Part shown: positions 1 through 11,601 of the stretch, piece by piece
Layout of the letters: the number at the start of each line of letters is the position of its first letter
Numbering within the stretch: position 1 is the stretch's first letter
DNA from: Phytophthora hibernalis
Lineage: Eukaryota > Oomycota > Peronosporomycetes > Peronosporales > Peronosporaceae
Reading direction: 5' to 3'
Length of the DNA stretch: 64,000 bases
NCBI GenBank assembly: GCA_012656075.1
Contig: JAAKBF010000378.1
Coordinates: 558,001 to 622,000 of the forward strand
Made by a program: the position numbers and the translations under genes
Notes under the pieces: model-generated
Databases searched by the model: none
The model's input: only the letters and a program-made list of their open reading frames with translations
Told to the model about the DNA's origin: nothing

Positions 1-3000
1 CGCGGACACAACAACGCGTGAGCATCACAGTTTGAGCCTTGGCAGCACGAGAAGCAGCCGTTGGTGTTTGCAGGTATAAACATCGGCTGAAACACCGCAG
101 GCGCGAACCGAGCAAGAGACTCGGCGAAGTACTTCTTGCACAACAGCTTGCCGTCATCACCTAGCATGACAGGCAACGGTGCTGGGTAAGTACACATTGT
201 AAAACCAATAAATCGACGAACTACGTTCCTACTCACCTGAAACCTGATCTTCGCAAGGGTACAACTCCAAATCCACTGTAGTCACCGTAATACTTTCACT
301 GAATGGGTTCCGCAGTTCCAGTGCCGTTGGAATTCGAGTTAAGTGGAAGAGTGATGGGATATACAACAGCGACGAGGTTACCAGCGTTGGTGTAGCTGGA
401 AACAGCTCTGCCAACGTAGGCAACTTTGAGGGGATCGAGAGATCCGTCATCGCCGGCTGAAGTAAGTCCAGCGATGTGCTCTTGGCCGACCCCTTGATAG
501 TGATCTACAATGTAAGGAGCGAAATACGTAGTAAAAAAACGTTAGTAAAGACGAGAGCAAGTAGGACTTCATTAGAAAGCAATACCTCCTGGGCAACTCC
601 ATGCGTGAAATAACCAGACACAAAGTTCGACAAGAATTTTTCTGCGGCAGCGAGGTCGGACGCTCGCGGGTTGTACTCGAAGCTTCCACGGAGAATAGTC
701 GGTTTACCACAGCAATTGAGGCTGAAATCCGAGATCTTCGCAGAGCCCATCCGTGTGCCTTCAAAGAATACGTCCAGAACGAGCGAGCCCAGCTTGGTTT
801 GCACGATGGAAGGATTTTGCAGAGAAAACTCCATCGTCATTACCATGAAAGATTTTGAGCCTTGCTGGATGTCCACACTGAGTATCTTGACTGGTGGGTG
901 GCGGAAAGAGTCCATGGCTGGGATAAGCGGTTCACCTTTGACGGGTATGTAGCTGAGAGCAAGCATCCCCATTCTCGTCTCGACATCAGGGAACGCTCCT
1001 TGGTTGGCACCGATATCGCTAGTCAGCCGCATCATGATAGTGCCGTTTTCGTAATCAAGCGCCCAATAAAATCGGCCATCCCGCCAACGTCTTTGGGGTC
1101 ATAAAAACCTATCGGGTAGAAATGACTCATATTCAACCGGAAGGTTCCATCAGCTGTCTGGTTAAACTCGCAAGTTTCTCGGTCAGAAACCAACGAACCA
1201 AGGGGACGTCCACTTTCATTCTCCAGAGTCAACGCAACCGACAAGTTAGAGATTTTTAGTGGTATGTTGATAGATGCTGGCATTTTAACCTTTGCCTTCA
1301 TATCCGTGCGAACCTGCATGCGTGTATTAGTCATTGGGCCTCTCTCACCGGAATCGCCTCGTCCAAAATGACATCCAGTTGGATCATTTTGATATTCGAG
1401 ATCATCTGGAAGCCTTTCTTAACGCCAGGAAAGCTGGTCCCAATTGTCAATCCCACCAGTGCCTCTTGCATCCACGCGCAGTCCGCAATCTGAGTGCCCG
1501 TAATTGTTACAACAACTTGCGAGCTATTTCCCTCAAGATATCTCGAGAAAATCCAGCCACGGCATCACTTACTTGACCTGCTGCATCCTTGATAGGTTTT
1601 AATTGACCGTTCATCTCTAACTCGTTTGTTCCTGGAGCCAGATTCATCGTGCCGTGAAGTGTTCCAAACTTTTCACGGGGAGCATTCAAGCTTAAATCCA
1701 TCGTGAGAGCACCGATAGCCACCGTGAAGACGGACGGGTTGCAAATTTCAATTTGCGTTTGAATCGGCTCTTCGTTCGCAGACGCACTACCAGTACCTGG
1801 CAGACTGAAGCTCTTCACTGTCACATCTTGAAAGTTGTCCATTCCTTTGAGTAGAGCGGTGGTACGCAGGGGCAACCCGGCCAGCTTCAGCGTTCCTACA
1901 AAATGGACAACGGACGATAACATTTTCAGTAAAAGGGCATACGCGATCATACTTAAAATTGGAATATCGTACCGAGAGCCCCATGACAGACTACATTAAT
2001 ACTACCAGTTAGCGTCAATGGAATCGTTTCCTTCAAAACCGATGCGCGAACAAATCTACCGAATGCCGTGCCTTTCTCTTTGAAGTCAAGTTGCGTCAAG
2101 CAGTCGACAGAAATGTTGCTTCGGTCCACCAGCTTTCCGTCAATAATGTTCACATACAACGTCGACAGCGTCCCAAGAGCCACATCTGCACCATTCAGAC
2201 TCACATTCATGTGAACATCCGTGATGGTCAACGCCGAATTCGGTCCCAACGGACTCGTCGCCTCAACGAGAATGGCCGTATCAAGCCGCACAAACTCGTT
2301 CGCCTTGCCCTCTTCTGGGGCATGCAGCGAGATACCACCGAAAAACATATTTCCAACCAACGCATCCTTTTGAGGCGGCAGTGCGCTGTCAATCGTCAAG
2401 TTCTTCATCGCTTGGTTGTACAAATCCACCGACGTCGCCTGCGATTCACATGTCACCACCGTAAGTTCCGCCGACACGTTACCAAGGTACTTGGTAATAA
2501 GCTCACTGATAGCTTCCGAATTCGTGCCCAACATTTCACCTTGCAGCTCCAGCAAGTTATACCCCTTGGCCATATCCGTTGACCTCTGCAACGAAGCACA
2601 GTACGGGTGAGACGGGTCACCGTCTGCAACCGACAAGTTCGTGTCCGGAGACGTCGTCAAGTGTGCCACCAAAGTGTGTTCCCTAATGTCGGGTAATGAG
2701 CAACAAGACACAACGCTCCTACTGGCCGAATCGTCGTGATCGACGGGTTCCGAATACACGTTTTGATGGTCGCCAGCACTTTTTCCTGCGTCGAGTGGCT
2801 CATGTCCACATCAGCAATCTGCATGTCCCGCAGCCCGCCCATTCCTTTAAACTTCATCACTTTCTTCAACGGGATGTCCGAGGCGCTCAACTTGACGAGC
2901 CCTCCCAGCAGTCGAACGTGAATATTCAGGGAACCTGAAATTTCATACTGCACGTTCGGCCGCCTCATCATGTCGCCTGCAAATTCGTCCCAAGCCTTTC

Positions 3001-3459
3001 TGTCTCTGATGTCCAGCGTTGAGTTAGAGAACACTTGAGTGTTCACCCCGTGCCGAATTGTCATCGTCGGGGACAGAAACGCTCCAACCTCTTTATCGTG
3101 ATACTTGATATTAAAGATCGCAGGCTCCACCGTCGCGGGAACGGCGACGCCGCCACGAGACTCAGACTCAGGTTGAGCGTCACGCTGTCCCCTTGAGGGT
3201 GACTCAGATCCATTTTCTCAATGTGCATCACTGTGTCCTTGATGGCCTGGGTGGCGATGCGGGCGATCTGGCTGGACAGTATCAGGTATGAGAGGGAACC
3301 AAGCACCAGCAGCCCACCCGTGACCGTAGCGAGACGGCGGCGGTACCATGGCTTCTCGTGCTTGCTGCGGGTCTTGTACGGGCTCTCGTGTAGCCCTAGC
3401 AGCGGTTGCTGGGGCGCCAGACGCTCGTCCAGATCCAACTCGTCCTCGTGTCCCTCCAT
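1..3459 (-). CDS. Membrane-anchored protein with repeated LEA/DUF3712-like domains (partial, 3' end outside window)
   Basis: The ATG is at 3459. The N-terminus is acidic and then basic (about residues 1-45), followed by one hydrophobic segment near residues 48-70, so a type II membrane anchor is likely. The rest is a long series of beta-rich modules with recurring patterns such as 'NPS' followed by a hydrophobic strand, typical of LEA-2/DUF3712-like proteins. Fungal relatives of this architecture include vacuolar membrane proteins, but the function here is not known. Two introns are clear near the left edge: 505-585 (GTATTG...TTGTAG) and 182-236 (GTGAGT...ACCCAG), and coding continues past base 1. 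The frame breaks near 3125, 2690, 1955, 1505, 1335 and 1025. Each break fits a single missing base, because the protein pattern resumes immediately. I treat it as one gene with sequence errors; a young pseudogene is the alternative. Confidence 0.7.
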
Positions 3460-3537
3460 TTTTTAATGCTTTTCTTCAACTGTCTTTTTAGGTCACTCGA
3501 GTGAGGTAATGTTACCTTCGCGTTTGCAATTGTCAAG
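3460..3537. promoter_or_regulatory. Short divergent intergenic region with 12-bp palindrome
   Basis: Only 78 bp separate the ATG of the minus-strand membrane protein from the ATG of the plus-strand MYST acetyltransferase, so both promoters must overlap or extend into coding DNA. It contains a T-rich tract and the perfect palindrome TCACTCGAGTGA at 3493-3504. A shared regulatory role is inference. Confidence 0.45.
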
Positions 3538-5451
3538 ATGCGGTCCAAGCTCGAAGGCGGCACGACGCCCAAGGAGGGCAAGGAGGAGCCTGAGAGCGAA
3601 GGCCCGGGCTTCCCGTGGGGCCACGCTGGTTGCCCACTGGATGGGCAAGACGGAGCGCCCGTGCGTCGTCATCGACCGCAGTACGAGGCTGTTCTGCGAG
3701 AAAACTGCTATTTCGAATATAATTGTCAAACGTTGGTACTAATACTTAAAATCGTGCTTGTCCATACCACAGCGGCGCTGAGCAACGACCGGTTCAAGTA
3801 TTACGTGCACTGGCATGATGTATGGGCAAGTTTCGATGTTGTGTATCTGCATGTTGTGACAAATGTTGGCACCATGCGCAGTTCAATCGCCGCATGGACG
3901 AGTGGATCAACGAGCACGAGATCGTGCGCCGAGGGACCGACGAGGAGACGCTCAAGCTGCAGGAGAAGGACGCCAAGGAGAAGGAGAAGGAGCAGCGTGC
4001 CAAAAGCCGCAGCAAGAGCCACTCGGCCACCCCGGACAGGAAAGAAAGCACCGGTACAGCCTCTGATGCCTCGGCGCGCACTCGCGGCCAGAAGCGGAAA
4101 TCGACCGACGACCAGGATTTTGCCCCACCAGAGGAGCATGACGAGCACGAAGGCATGGATGCGGCCAGTATTCGAGAGCACGAGGAAGTCACAAAAGTGA
4201 AGGTGGGTGACAGAGGGTAATGATCAAGTTTGGTTGGCGATGGTGATGCTGACTACCAGGTATTTTGTGCAGAATGTGCGGTTTGTGGAAATGGGGCGTT
4301 TCCGCATGGCAGCTTGGTATTTTTCGCCGTTCCCCAAGGAGTATTACCCGGATGGTTTCATCGACTGCGTACGCGCTGCAATGAAGTTGGGACTTGTTCT
4401 GGGTTACCGGTACTAATGTTTGTTGTGACCTATGCCAATCAGCTACACTTTTGCGAGTTTTGCATGGCATTCTTCTGCCACAAGCGTGAGCTGGCTGTGC
4501 ACCAAGAGCGCCGCGTGTGCAACCGTGTAAGTAGACCCGATTTTGATCATTTCTGTGGTAGATTCACGTTCTTGTTGGTATGCTGACGACAGCATCCGCC
4601 GGGCAACGAGATCTATCGGCACGAGAATTTGAGTGTTTTCGAGGTGGACGGTGCAATCTCCAAAATATACTGCCAGAATCTATGCTACTTGGCCAAGTAC
4701 GTCCTCCGTCAATCCAAAATGAAGTTGGGGGTCTGGTCTGACTCTAGTGTCGTCCTTCTTTTGGGTGGTGTAGGCTGTTCCTGGATCATAAAACCTTGTA
4801 CTACGACGTCGACCCCTTCCTATTCTACATGATCTGCGAGGTTGACTCGCGTGGTTTCCACCCGGTGGGCTATTTCTCCAAAGAGAAGTACTCGGAGCTG
4901 GGGTACAACCTGGCTTGTATTCTTACGTTCCCGTGCCATCAGCGTAAAGGGTACGGCCACTTCATCATCCAATTCTCCTACGAGCTAAGCAAGAAGGAAG
5001 AGAAAGTGGGCTCACCTGAGAAGCCTCTGTCGGATCTTGGTCTCGTGAGTTATCGGAGTTACTGGACGCGCGAACTGCTGCGTATTTTGAAAGATTATCC
5101 CGAAAAGGAAGTGTCCATCATGGAGCTCACGCGGGTACTTTACTTGCACCTCACATTCAGCGTAAGTTTGCAACCTGGGACTAATTGATCACTCTTCTCT
5201 TAAATTTGAAGTTGACATCTATCAAGAACGAAGACATCATCGCGACGCTGCAGCACCTCAACATGATTAAGTATCTAGGCGGGCAGTACGTGTATGTGGT
5301 CCCCACTCAAATCGTAGAGGTGCACCTGGCAAAGCTGACGAAGAAGGGTCCGCAGGTTGTTCCTGAAAAGCTGCACTGGGCGCCTCTGCACCTGGACATC
5401 AAGCGCGACAAGTGGTCACTGAAGGCTATGACTGCCGATAAGGAGGACTAG
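3538..5451 (+). CDS. MYST-family histone acetyltransferase (Esa1/Tip60/KAT5 type), eight exons
   Basis: It transfers acetyl groups from acetyl-CoA to histone lysines (H4 in the Esa1/Tip60 branch) as the catalytic subunit of a nuclear NuA4-like complex. Exons: 3538-3680, 3773-3819, 3882-4202, 4273-4368, 4443-4526, 4593-4696, 4774-5134 and 5212-5451, all with GT-AG introns of about 62-92 bp. Order of domains: an N-terminal chromobarrel (GATLVAHWMG, then KYYVHWHD spliced to FNRRMDEWI), a K/E-rich linker, a MYST zinc finger (LHFCEFCMAFFCHKREL), then the catalytic core with catalytic Cys at 4934-4936 (LTFPCHQRKGYG, also the acetyl-CoA loop) and the catalytic Glu at 5018-5020 (SPEKPLSDLG). The reading frame breaks once near 3615 in a GGGG run between the start and the chromobarrel, probably an indel. 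Chromobarrel plus MYST without PHD or bromodomain supports the Esa1/Tip60 branch. Confidence 0.93.
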
Positions 5452-6462
5452 TCGAAACCGAAGCGGAGGTACCGTAATGTTCGACGTGTTTGTTTTGTTC
5501 GTGTGTGTCTGTGTGCTTGTTCTAGATGTCAACTTTGCATGCACCCGATAGTATGTGTGACTGGGTCAAAACACACATCACCGCGACAGAAGTATGCAGT
5601 TGGTGCCTTTCTGATAAAGGGGCGAGCGAGAGGGACGGAACCGATTTCGAACCAACGAAGTTGATCCGTCAGACTTAACTATTTCGCGACACCATGTAGC
5701 TTCACAAGTTCATGTCATTGACGTCATTTTGCATGCGCCCGGTAAGATCCACTGAGAGAGTGAGAGAATGCATATCGTAGGGGCCCCGAATACTGTGGAG
5801 TTTATAGATAACGCGTAGTGTAAGGTGAGCTACCAGTTAAATTGATCAAAGATTGAGGACGCGGGAAAACTCCATAGTTTTAGAGGGTCAGTCCATAGCG
5901 ATGGTCCAAATCCACACATGCATGGGGTCAGTCCACACAATCTGGCGTAAATCCACAACATCCAAAGCAAATCCATAGGAGCTGGAGGCGGTCCACTGGA
6001 TGCGGAGTTTCTATCAACGTTCCATTTTAGCCAACCATTGCACAACGTAACATCCCAAGGCAACCCACAGCGGCCCTAGTCTGCTGGTACAGGTTGGCAA
6101 GCAAAGCGTTTCTCCGCAGGCAGGTCCGTGATGATACTCTATACTCATTCTGTCGGACTTCAGAATGGTTGCTAACACCATTTGTAGGCGGAGCTGTAGG
6201 TATTTTTGCAGATTCACACAGACACACAGGACGAATAGGCGCGATACCGCTAATTGACCCAAGTTGCGCTTTTCTCCGCTAGTACGTCTCTTTGTCCTCA
6301 TTCTGTTACGCGGGCTGAGCTTGCTCTTGCTCACTAATGTGTTGTTTTGGCGGAGCTGTAGCTATTTTTCTTCGACTGCACTCGCCCTTTTGGTAAGGAC
6401 ATCTGACGTTTGCTGGGTTTGAAACTTTATTTTGCTAATGAAACCTTACTTGGTACTTAGCC
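5452..6462. other. Intergenic region with degenerate TGGAT/TCCA mini-repeats
   Basis: There is no convincing gene. At about 5860-6000 the sequence TCCA followed by T, C or A recurs every 12-25 bases (minus strand TGGAT/TGGAC). A similar spacing of TGTGGAT occurs at about 9995-10070. The phrase GGCGGAGCTGTAG, then TATTTTT after one variable base, occurs twice, at about 6186 and 6350. The region probably holds the 3' UTR of the acetyltransferase followed by old repeat DNA. Confidence 0.4.
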
Positions 6463-7500
6463 ATGGGCAAACTACTTCCTTGGGCATTGCTACATCGGCA
6501 AATTTACGAGATTGAAAGCCAGCAAATCTTAGAAAACATGAAGCATGCCAAGCAACACAACGTGACAGTGAGCAACACCGTCAAATGCACAGTTTACAGT
6601 AGTTCTACTGTGCATCGGATGCGGCATCGGGTGCTGTCATGTGCTTCACCAGTTTGCGCGGAAGCGTGCATAGCGCCAATGAAGAGTCAAAGGATGGTTA
6701 AAGTTTTGAGTTGCGAAGGAAACAACATGACCAACATGACCTGAAGCTGCTGAGATCGGCGCGAGAGGAAATTGGTGATGTTGGACTGTCAGAAGACGAT
6801 GTGCGACTTCAAGCCACTAAGGAAGAAGTTGCAGCTCTGAAGGGTCCTGTTCACGTGCTGGTGGAGATTCATGATTTTTCACCAAACAAACGGTTTTGTT
6901 CCAAGAGAGTTGAAGTGCTCGAGAATATCCCCGAGGTTATTACGTCCCAGGATAACAGGTACAGGACGCTGCCGGCTGCGTTGATGGATAAATGTGGTCT
7001 GAAATCGAGTAGGGTCTTGATGATGTTCTGCCGCCCTGGCGTTCACGAGCTGTTGACATTTTTGGAAGATGAAGTGGTTGAAAACTGACGCGAGGGCACA
7101 TTGTGGGCCCCCTGGAACAGGCAAATCTGTGTGTACATTGTTTCGTGGCTTCATTGAATCGCGACGAATGGAACGTTGTTTGGATTCACTTGAGTACTCA
7201 TATCAATTCTTGCCTGGTCATGGGGGCCAAACAATATTGGATCATTGAGGATCTAAGATTGTTTGAGGTGCCACGTGTTGCTCACAAAAGCTTTTCTTGT
7301 GCCTCGATGGATACAGGGAAACATCCCGTCACGAGGAGTTTCGTTGGAAACTAAATGCGCAGCTCAACAATTGTACGTCCGCTTCGGAACCGATAAGCCA
7401 GGAAGGCGAAAACTGTTTAATCGTAGTCGGAGAAACAAGCGAAAGACTTTGGAGAACCAGATCGCGGAGGCAGTAGCTGCGAATGAAACCAAGCGATGAG
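6463..7500 (+). pseudogene. Degenerate P-loop NTPase remnant resembling Crinkler/RHS-type proteins
   Basis: Several short reading frames follow each other with stops and frame changes. One carries a Walker A motif (GPPGTGKS) at about 7108-7131, followed in another frame by a WIHL strand and then a D-G-Y element about 55 codons further on. This resembles the NTPase module of oomycete Crinkler-type (CRN) and retrotransposon-hot-spot-like proteins, in which a 'GPVHVLVE'-like segment also precedes the P-loop; that segment is present here near 6845. The first part (6463-6740) has spaced Cys residues and may belong to a different transposon-derived frame. No secretion signal or LFLAK-type motif is visible. 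The large number of breaks within about 1 kb, more than in flanking genes, suggests true decay. The family assignment rests on motif order only. Confidence 0.45.
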
Positions 7501-7650
7501 GACCTATCCTGAATGGACCTGCGTTAGCTTACGTGTAGCGGGGTTTGGCAGTGAGAACCGAGTTGGAGACCACAAGTTGTTAAGTGCTGCATATTTTTTC
7601 GTTTGTTTTGCTTTAGACTACGTTTGGTTGACAATGCTCACGCTGCCTCC

Positions 7651-9288
7651 TCATTGCACCACACTGCGCGCTGTTAAGCGTTTACTCGTCCTCCGTTTCA
7701 TCGTGCGCTTCTTGGACACGCAGGCATCCGCCCCGCATCTACACTCAAACCAAAGATCCATTCCATATGATACCGTCAGTTCTTCATTGGCGTGTAGCGC
7801 TCTCGTCGTCAATATAGCTACGTGCACTTGTGCTCGATATTTCATCTCACGGAACAGACAATTGGGCCCACAGCTGTGGTTTAAAAATCGCAGAATATTT
7901 CCTGCACGCCAGGGCTCGATGTAGACAAATTCACGACGCTGCGATGACGTGGACAGCAGCATCGTTTAATTTCGGCGGTGCACCTTTCTTATGATCATCC
8001 TTCAGTTTTGAATATGATTGCAGCTCTCCTGCATACTCCCCAACAACCACACCGACCTCCACATGGCCCGTCGTGTGGACACCGATACCAGCAACGGGCG
8101 ATTCGAACATTTCCAAAGCAGGATGCTCGACTAAAGAGTTACTGCAATTGCCTCCGAGGTTGCAATTATCAACGGTGCAGAAGATATCAGTCTTCGAGTT
8201 AAGGCAACCGTCTAATAAGCAGTCGTCGACACACTCGCATGGATCTACTTCTCCGTCGTTCTTGAACACGACATGGTGCGGGTTCAATAACCCACAAACG
8301 CGCAGTACAGCACTTGGCCATTTTGGTGCATGTGATGCTTCATGCTCGTGGCCGGGCATTCCACTCACATCAATCACTCTTTTGTTTTGACACGGGAAAT
8401 TTCCATCTGTCACGGAATCACTTTGCAATGGGAGCGTCTCCTCCACAGATGCATCGACACAGCTGTTGCTACTCTCCGTCACAGGTTCCTGAATGTGCTG
8501 TTTGCTGGATCTATTACCACCAGCACGTCGGGCGGACAGCGCGGCTTGGACGTGGGGTAGCTTTAAAAAATCACGCAAAAAGCGGGATTGTGTAGTGCTG
8601 ACATGCCATACTGTCTTGGTGTCGTACGTTGGTTTGCACAGTCGCAGGTGACATTTTTTCTCGAACGCTTCGCCCAATCGCCTCCTTTCTTCGAGTTCGC
8701 TCTTTGGTGCTTTTTCCAGCGCTGATTGGTCCTAAGTATCTTTCCTAGATCATCCAGGTTGGCCTCCAGCGTCATTGTCGTCTGTGCTGCACAATTTGGG
8801 TCAGGATCAACACTTGACGTAGGGATGACGTTTTCATTCCTGACGACAACGCCCGCTGACTTTTGAATCTCACAGATGATCTCTGACTGCGGCTGCGCAC
8901 CACTCGCTTCTTCACTGGTGCGTGCTTCGCAAATTAATTCAGCAATCGGTGTTTCAGACAAAACCCGCAGCTCTCGATTGAGTTTGTTAGCTCTTGTTGG
9001 TTTCTCAATTTTACTTTTCTCCAACACAAATGCCCGTAACTTGCGCCATTTTGCGTCCGGATCCTTCTCTCCAGTCGCCATCCGCTTTCGAATCCACCCT
9101 TGACTTGGTAGCATCTCCTCAGTGTCGAATGACAACGGATATTCAGGAGACGCAGGATTCACTTCGAGAATGACGGCATTACGGTGCCCACGAGCATCTC
9201 CACAAACGTGTTGCAACGAATAATATTCCACAATGTCCCCTGCACGCAGAGTTGAAGGCTCTAAATCTGAACGGGAAAGTCCACTCAT
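7651..9288 (-). CDS. SET-domain protein lysine methyltransferase
   Basis: The ATG is at 9288. About 240 residues of charged, poorly conserved N-terminus precede a Cys-rich AWS-like pre-SET block (CECVDDCLLDGCLNSKTDIF, then further Cys). Next come the SET core (GIGVHTTGHVEVGVVVGEYA), the pseudoknot motif FLNHSCGPNC, then LTVSYGMD and a post-SET Cys cluster (CRCGADAC) near the C-terminus. These are the S-adenosyl-methionine and lysine-channel motifs of histone lysine methyltransferases, so nuclear action on a histone tail is likely; the target residue cannot be told. The frame breaks twice: near 8680 next to an A6 run and near 7945, each followed at once by the expected SET sequence. I therefore read one gene of about 545 codons. 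The neighbouring region is repeat-rich, so membership in a dispersed SET family is possible. Confidence 0.75.
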
Positions 9289-9460
9289 CTCTCGTAAGCT
9301 CTTACTTCGATCTGTTTGCAGCCAACCCTCATGAGCGTTTAGTTAAACAACCGCGCAAGAACTTAGCAATATCATCCTACTGACCTTGGTGACCAGGCAC
9401 TTGGCCAGATTTTGCTGCTGACAAGGGTTCGGTAAGCGGCTGCAGTTAGCATTACGTCGA

Positions 9461-9871
9461 TTAGCACGAACGGCAATGAAGGATTGCAAAAATATTCGCC
9501 CAACCAACCTGGAATCCAAGCCGAGCTTGATGGAACTCGGTATTCAACAACTCTACAGCGGCTTCTGCTGCTGACTGCTCCAGCTCCATCGCAAACACGA
9601 AACCAGCTGAGTTATTAAACAGCTCAGAAGCATTCACCCGATGCCCAACTTTCCTACCTGAGGAATGATACAGCAGATGCAATGCCCTGACGCTGCAGAT
9701 GCTGCAGTTCAACCACCTAACGGGGAAGTTGACTTGAATGGTTCCAGCTACGCCAGAAATTGGTGTGAGGTCACCTCCTCGATGAAATAGGTTTGAATAG
9801 TACATACGCAACCTACATGCCTGCGGAAACCCGGTAATCGTGTGTCTTTCCTTCGTCGCTGCTAGAGGCAT
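9461..9871 (-). CDS. Hypothetical ORF of about 136 residues, weakly supported
   Basis: An open frame from an ATG at 9871 encodes a protein of mixed composition with a few Cys residues and no motif I recognise. It lies 170 bp upstream of the SET gene on the same strand. It could be an exon of an unrecognised gene or a chance frame; codon pattern alone does not decide. Confidence 0.2.
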   Translation of the reverse strand: MPLAATKERHTITGFPQACRLRMYYSNLFHRGGDLTPISGVAGTIQVNFPVRWLNCSICSVRALHLLYHSSGRKVGHRVNASELFNNSAGFVFAMELEQSAAEAAVELLNTEFHQARLGFQVGWANIFAILHCRSC

Positions 9872-9883
9872 CCTGACCTCCAC

Positions 9884-10257
9884 CTGCTGCGTCGCTTTCC
9901 GTATGTGAAGAAGAATGGTGACAAGAATGTGTACCTAAACTATGGTACGCCAGTTTTGGTTCATCCAAGTGCTGAGCCGAAGCGCTGGGCAAATCTATCT
10001 GTCGTCGATTTGTAGTGGACTGTGGATGCTGTCTTGTGGATTAACCCTCAAAAAGCTGTGGATTTTTCCTATTTCCTCATCAAAGATTGCAGATCTTTTC
10101 TCCATCTAATCTATTTAATATCAGCCTGGAATAGAGGCTCCAAATCATGTACAATATCATCTGTAAGTAGATCGAGACATCAGCGCTTCGAGCTTGTATT
10201 AATAATTGGAGTTGCTTCTCGGGATGCTTTGACGAGTAATACTTCAGTAATATTTTG
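9884..10257. other. Gene-free stretch with TGTGGAT phrases
   Basis: No convincing gene. TGTGGAT and GTGGA phrases recur at about 10016-10065, echoing on the opposite strand the mini-repeats at 5860-6000. Confidence 0.3.
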
Positions 10258-10610
10258 CTAGTCACTGCTGTAGACTGCTGCGTTCTGGCAAGCCAACTGA
10301 AACTCGTTCTTCTGCGCCGGAGTCATCTCGCTCTGCACAATCTGCAGGATACCAGATAAGCTGCTGCCCTGCAGCGACTTGGAGCACTGCAGGTGATACC
10401 ACTCCATGAGCATGAAGCCCTCGACGTGGATAAACATGAGACCGAGCTGCCACTCGCCCTTGGTGATGCACTTGGAACACACCTGGCATGTGGTGGTGGC
10501 GATGGGCGCCACGCGGGCCACGGCCTGGTCGCAGCGGCTCCAGGAGTTACTAGAGCGTGGACTTGTGCCCGGCGGCGGCACCTGCGGAGCTGGTCCATTT
10601 CAGTCGCCAT
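10258..10610 (-). pseudogene. Single PARP-type zinc-finger protein, copy 1 (frameshifted near the start)
   Basis: The ATG is at 10610. The protein is about 115 residues long and carries one PARP-type zinc finger: CQVCSKC, about 28 residues, then WYHLQC, giving the C-x2-C...H-x2-C pattern that binds nicked DNA ends in PARP1 and DNA ligase III. Compared with copy 2 (11602-11946) one C is missing at about codon 8, so the ATG frame is lost after eight residues while the rest stays open. About 200 bp in the middle of the two copies look identical. The homology also covers roughly 60-100 bp upstream of the ATG but ends at the stop codon. The missing base could be an assembly error or a real inactivating change. 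Confidence 0.7.
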
Positions 10611-10670
10611 GCTGGGTTTTGTTGGTGATGTGCGTGATAGTAGCGAGTCGAGAAAAGGCTGCAATGATCC

Positions 10671-11601
10671 AGCGATAGGAGGTTGGTGTTGAGCGGTTGT
10701 CTCAAACGGGGCGGGAGGAACACGTGAGAGGAGGCGAATTCAAAAATGCAGCTGAAGATTTTGCCAAACAAAATAAGGCTGCGAAAGTGCTCTGTGGTTG
10801 CTGTAGCTGCAGTATGCTGTGATACGAGCACGTCCAACGACAGCGAAGTCATCTCTGTATCGGCGGGACGCTTGCTGCGGTGCTGAGCGAGTCTAGCTTC
10901 GTGTCCAGGTCGGTAGCTGCTACTGTGTCCAAGCAAGAATCGTTGGGACTTCTTCCAGGAGACGTCCCACTGGGTTATATCCTGACAGCTTTGTCTTGTA
11001 CGCTGGCGTTGGTGCTGTGTAAATGGTCCGGTCAAATGCAGGGCCTGACTACGAGTTATTTCGCCAAGAACGTCGCATGTGCAATCACGTACATCCTAGT
11101 GGCTGCGGTGTTGCGACTTCTGCTCGGGGCTGGTCAGTGCTTTCGTTCATCGAAATGCAGTGCGTGAAATCCACCAGTACCGATACCACAAAATGTGGAT
11201 GGTACAGTTCAAAGATCGAGGGCGAGAATTCCAGCAGGGCGGCCTATTATAGTATCCGACGTCCTCTGTATCATCCAGATAGTAGAGCGAATATGGAGCG
11301 GTAATATACTTCCTACAGCTGAAGTGAATCCGGAGCTTCACAAATGGCCGTTAGTGGGTTTAGACGTCGACAAGCAAAAGGTATTAATAATGTAATGTAA
11401 GTTCATTCGCCTTATTTGTTGCTTGTTCTACTCTTATCTACTCTTGCATACCGGACGCTTCTTCGCGTTCCTCTCCTTTTGACAAACATCTAGTTACAGT
11501 GACAGCGTGACGATACTCGGACGGCACTCGACATGGATACATCCAGGCTCGAGCTTGCGGGTCTTTCGAACCGACCAGCACACAGCGCCAGATTCATCAC
11601 A
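10671..11601. other. Spacer between the two zinc-finger gene copies
   Basis: No supported gene. An open frame at 10880-11167 (+) has two hydrophobic stretches, but no ATG start, no recognisable domain and no homology between the flanking copies. I see no transposon ends that would explain how the spacer arose. Confidence 0.35.

Noticed and set aside
1..3459. Reading the left gene as several small genes
   Set aside because: The adjoining frames continue the same repeated beta pattern with single-base shifts and no starts, promoters or spacers between them.
10880..11167. Plus-strand frame with two membrane-like segments
   Set aside because: No ATG at the start, no recognisable family, and it lies in the spacer between duplicated genes.
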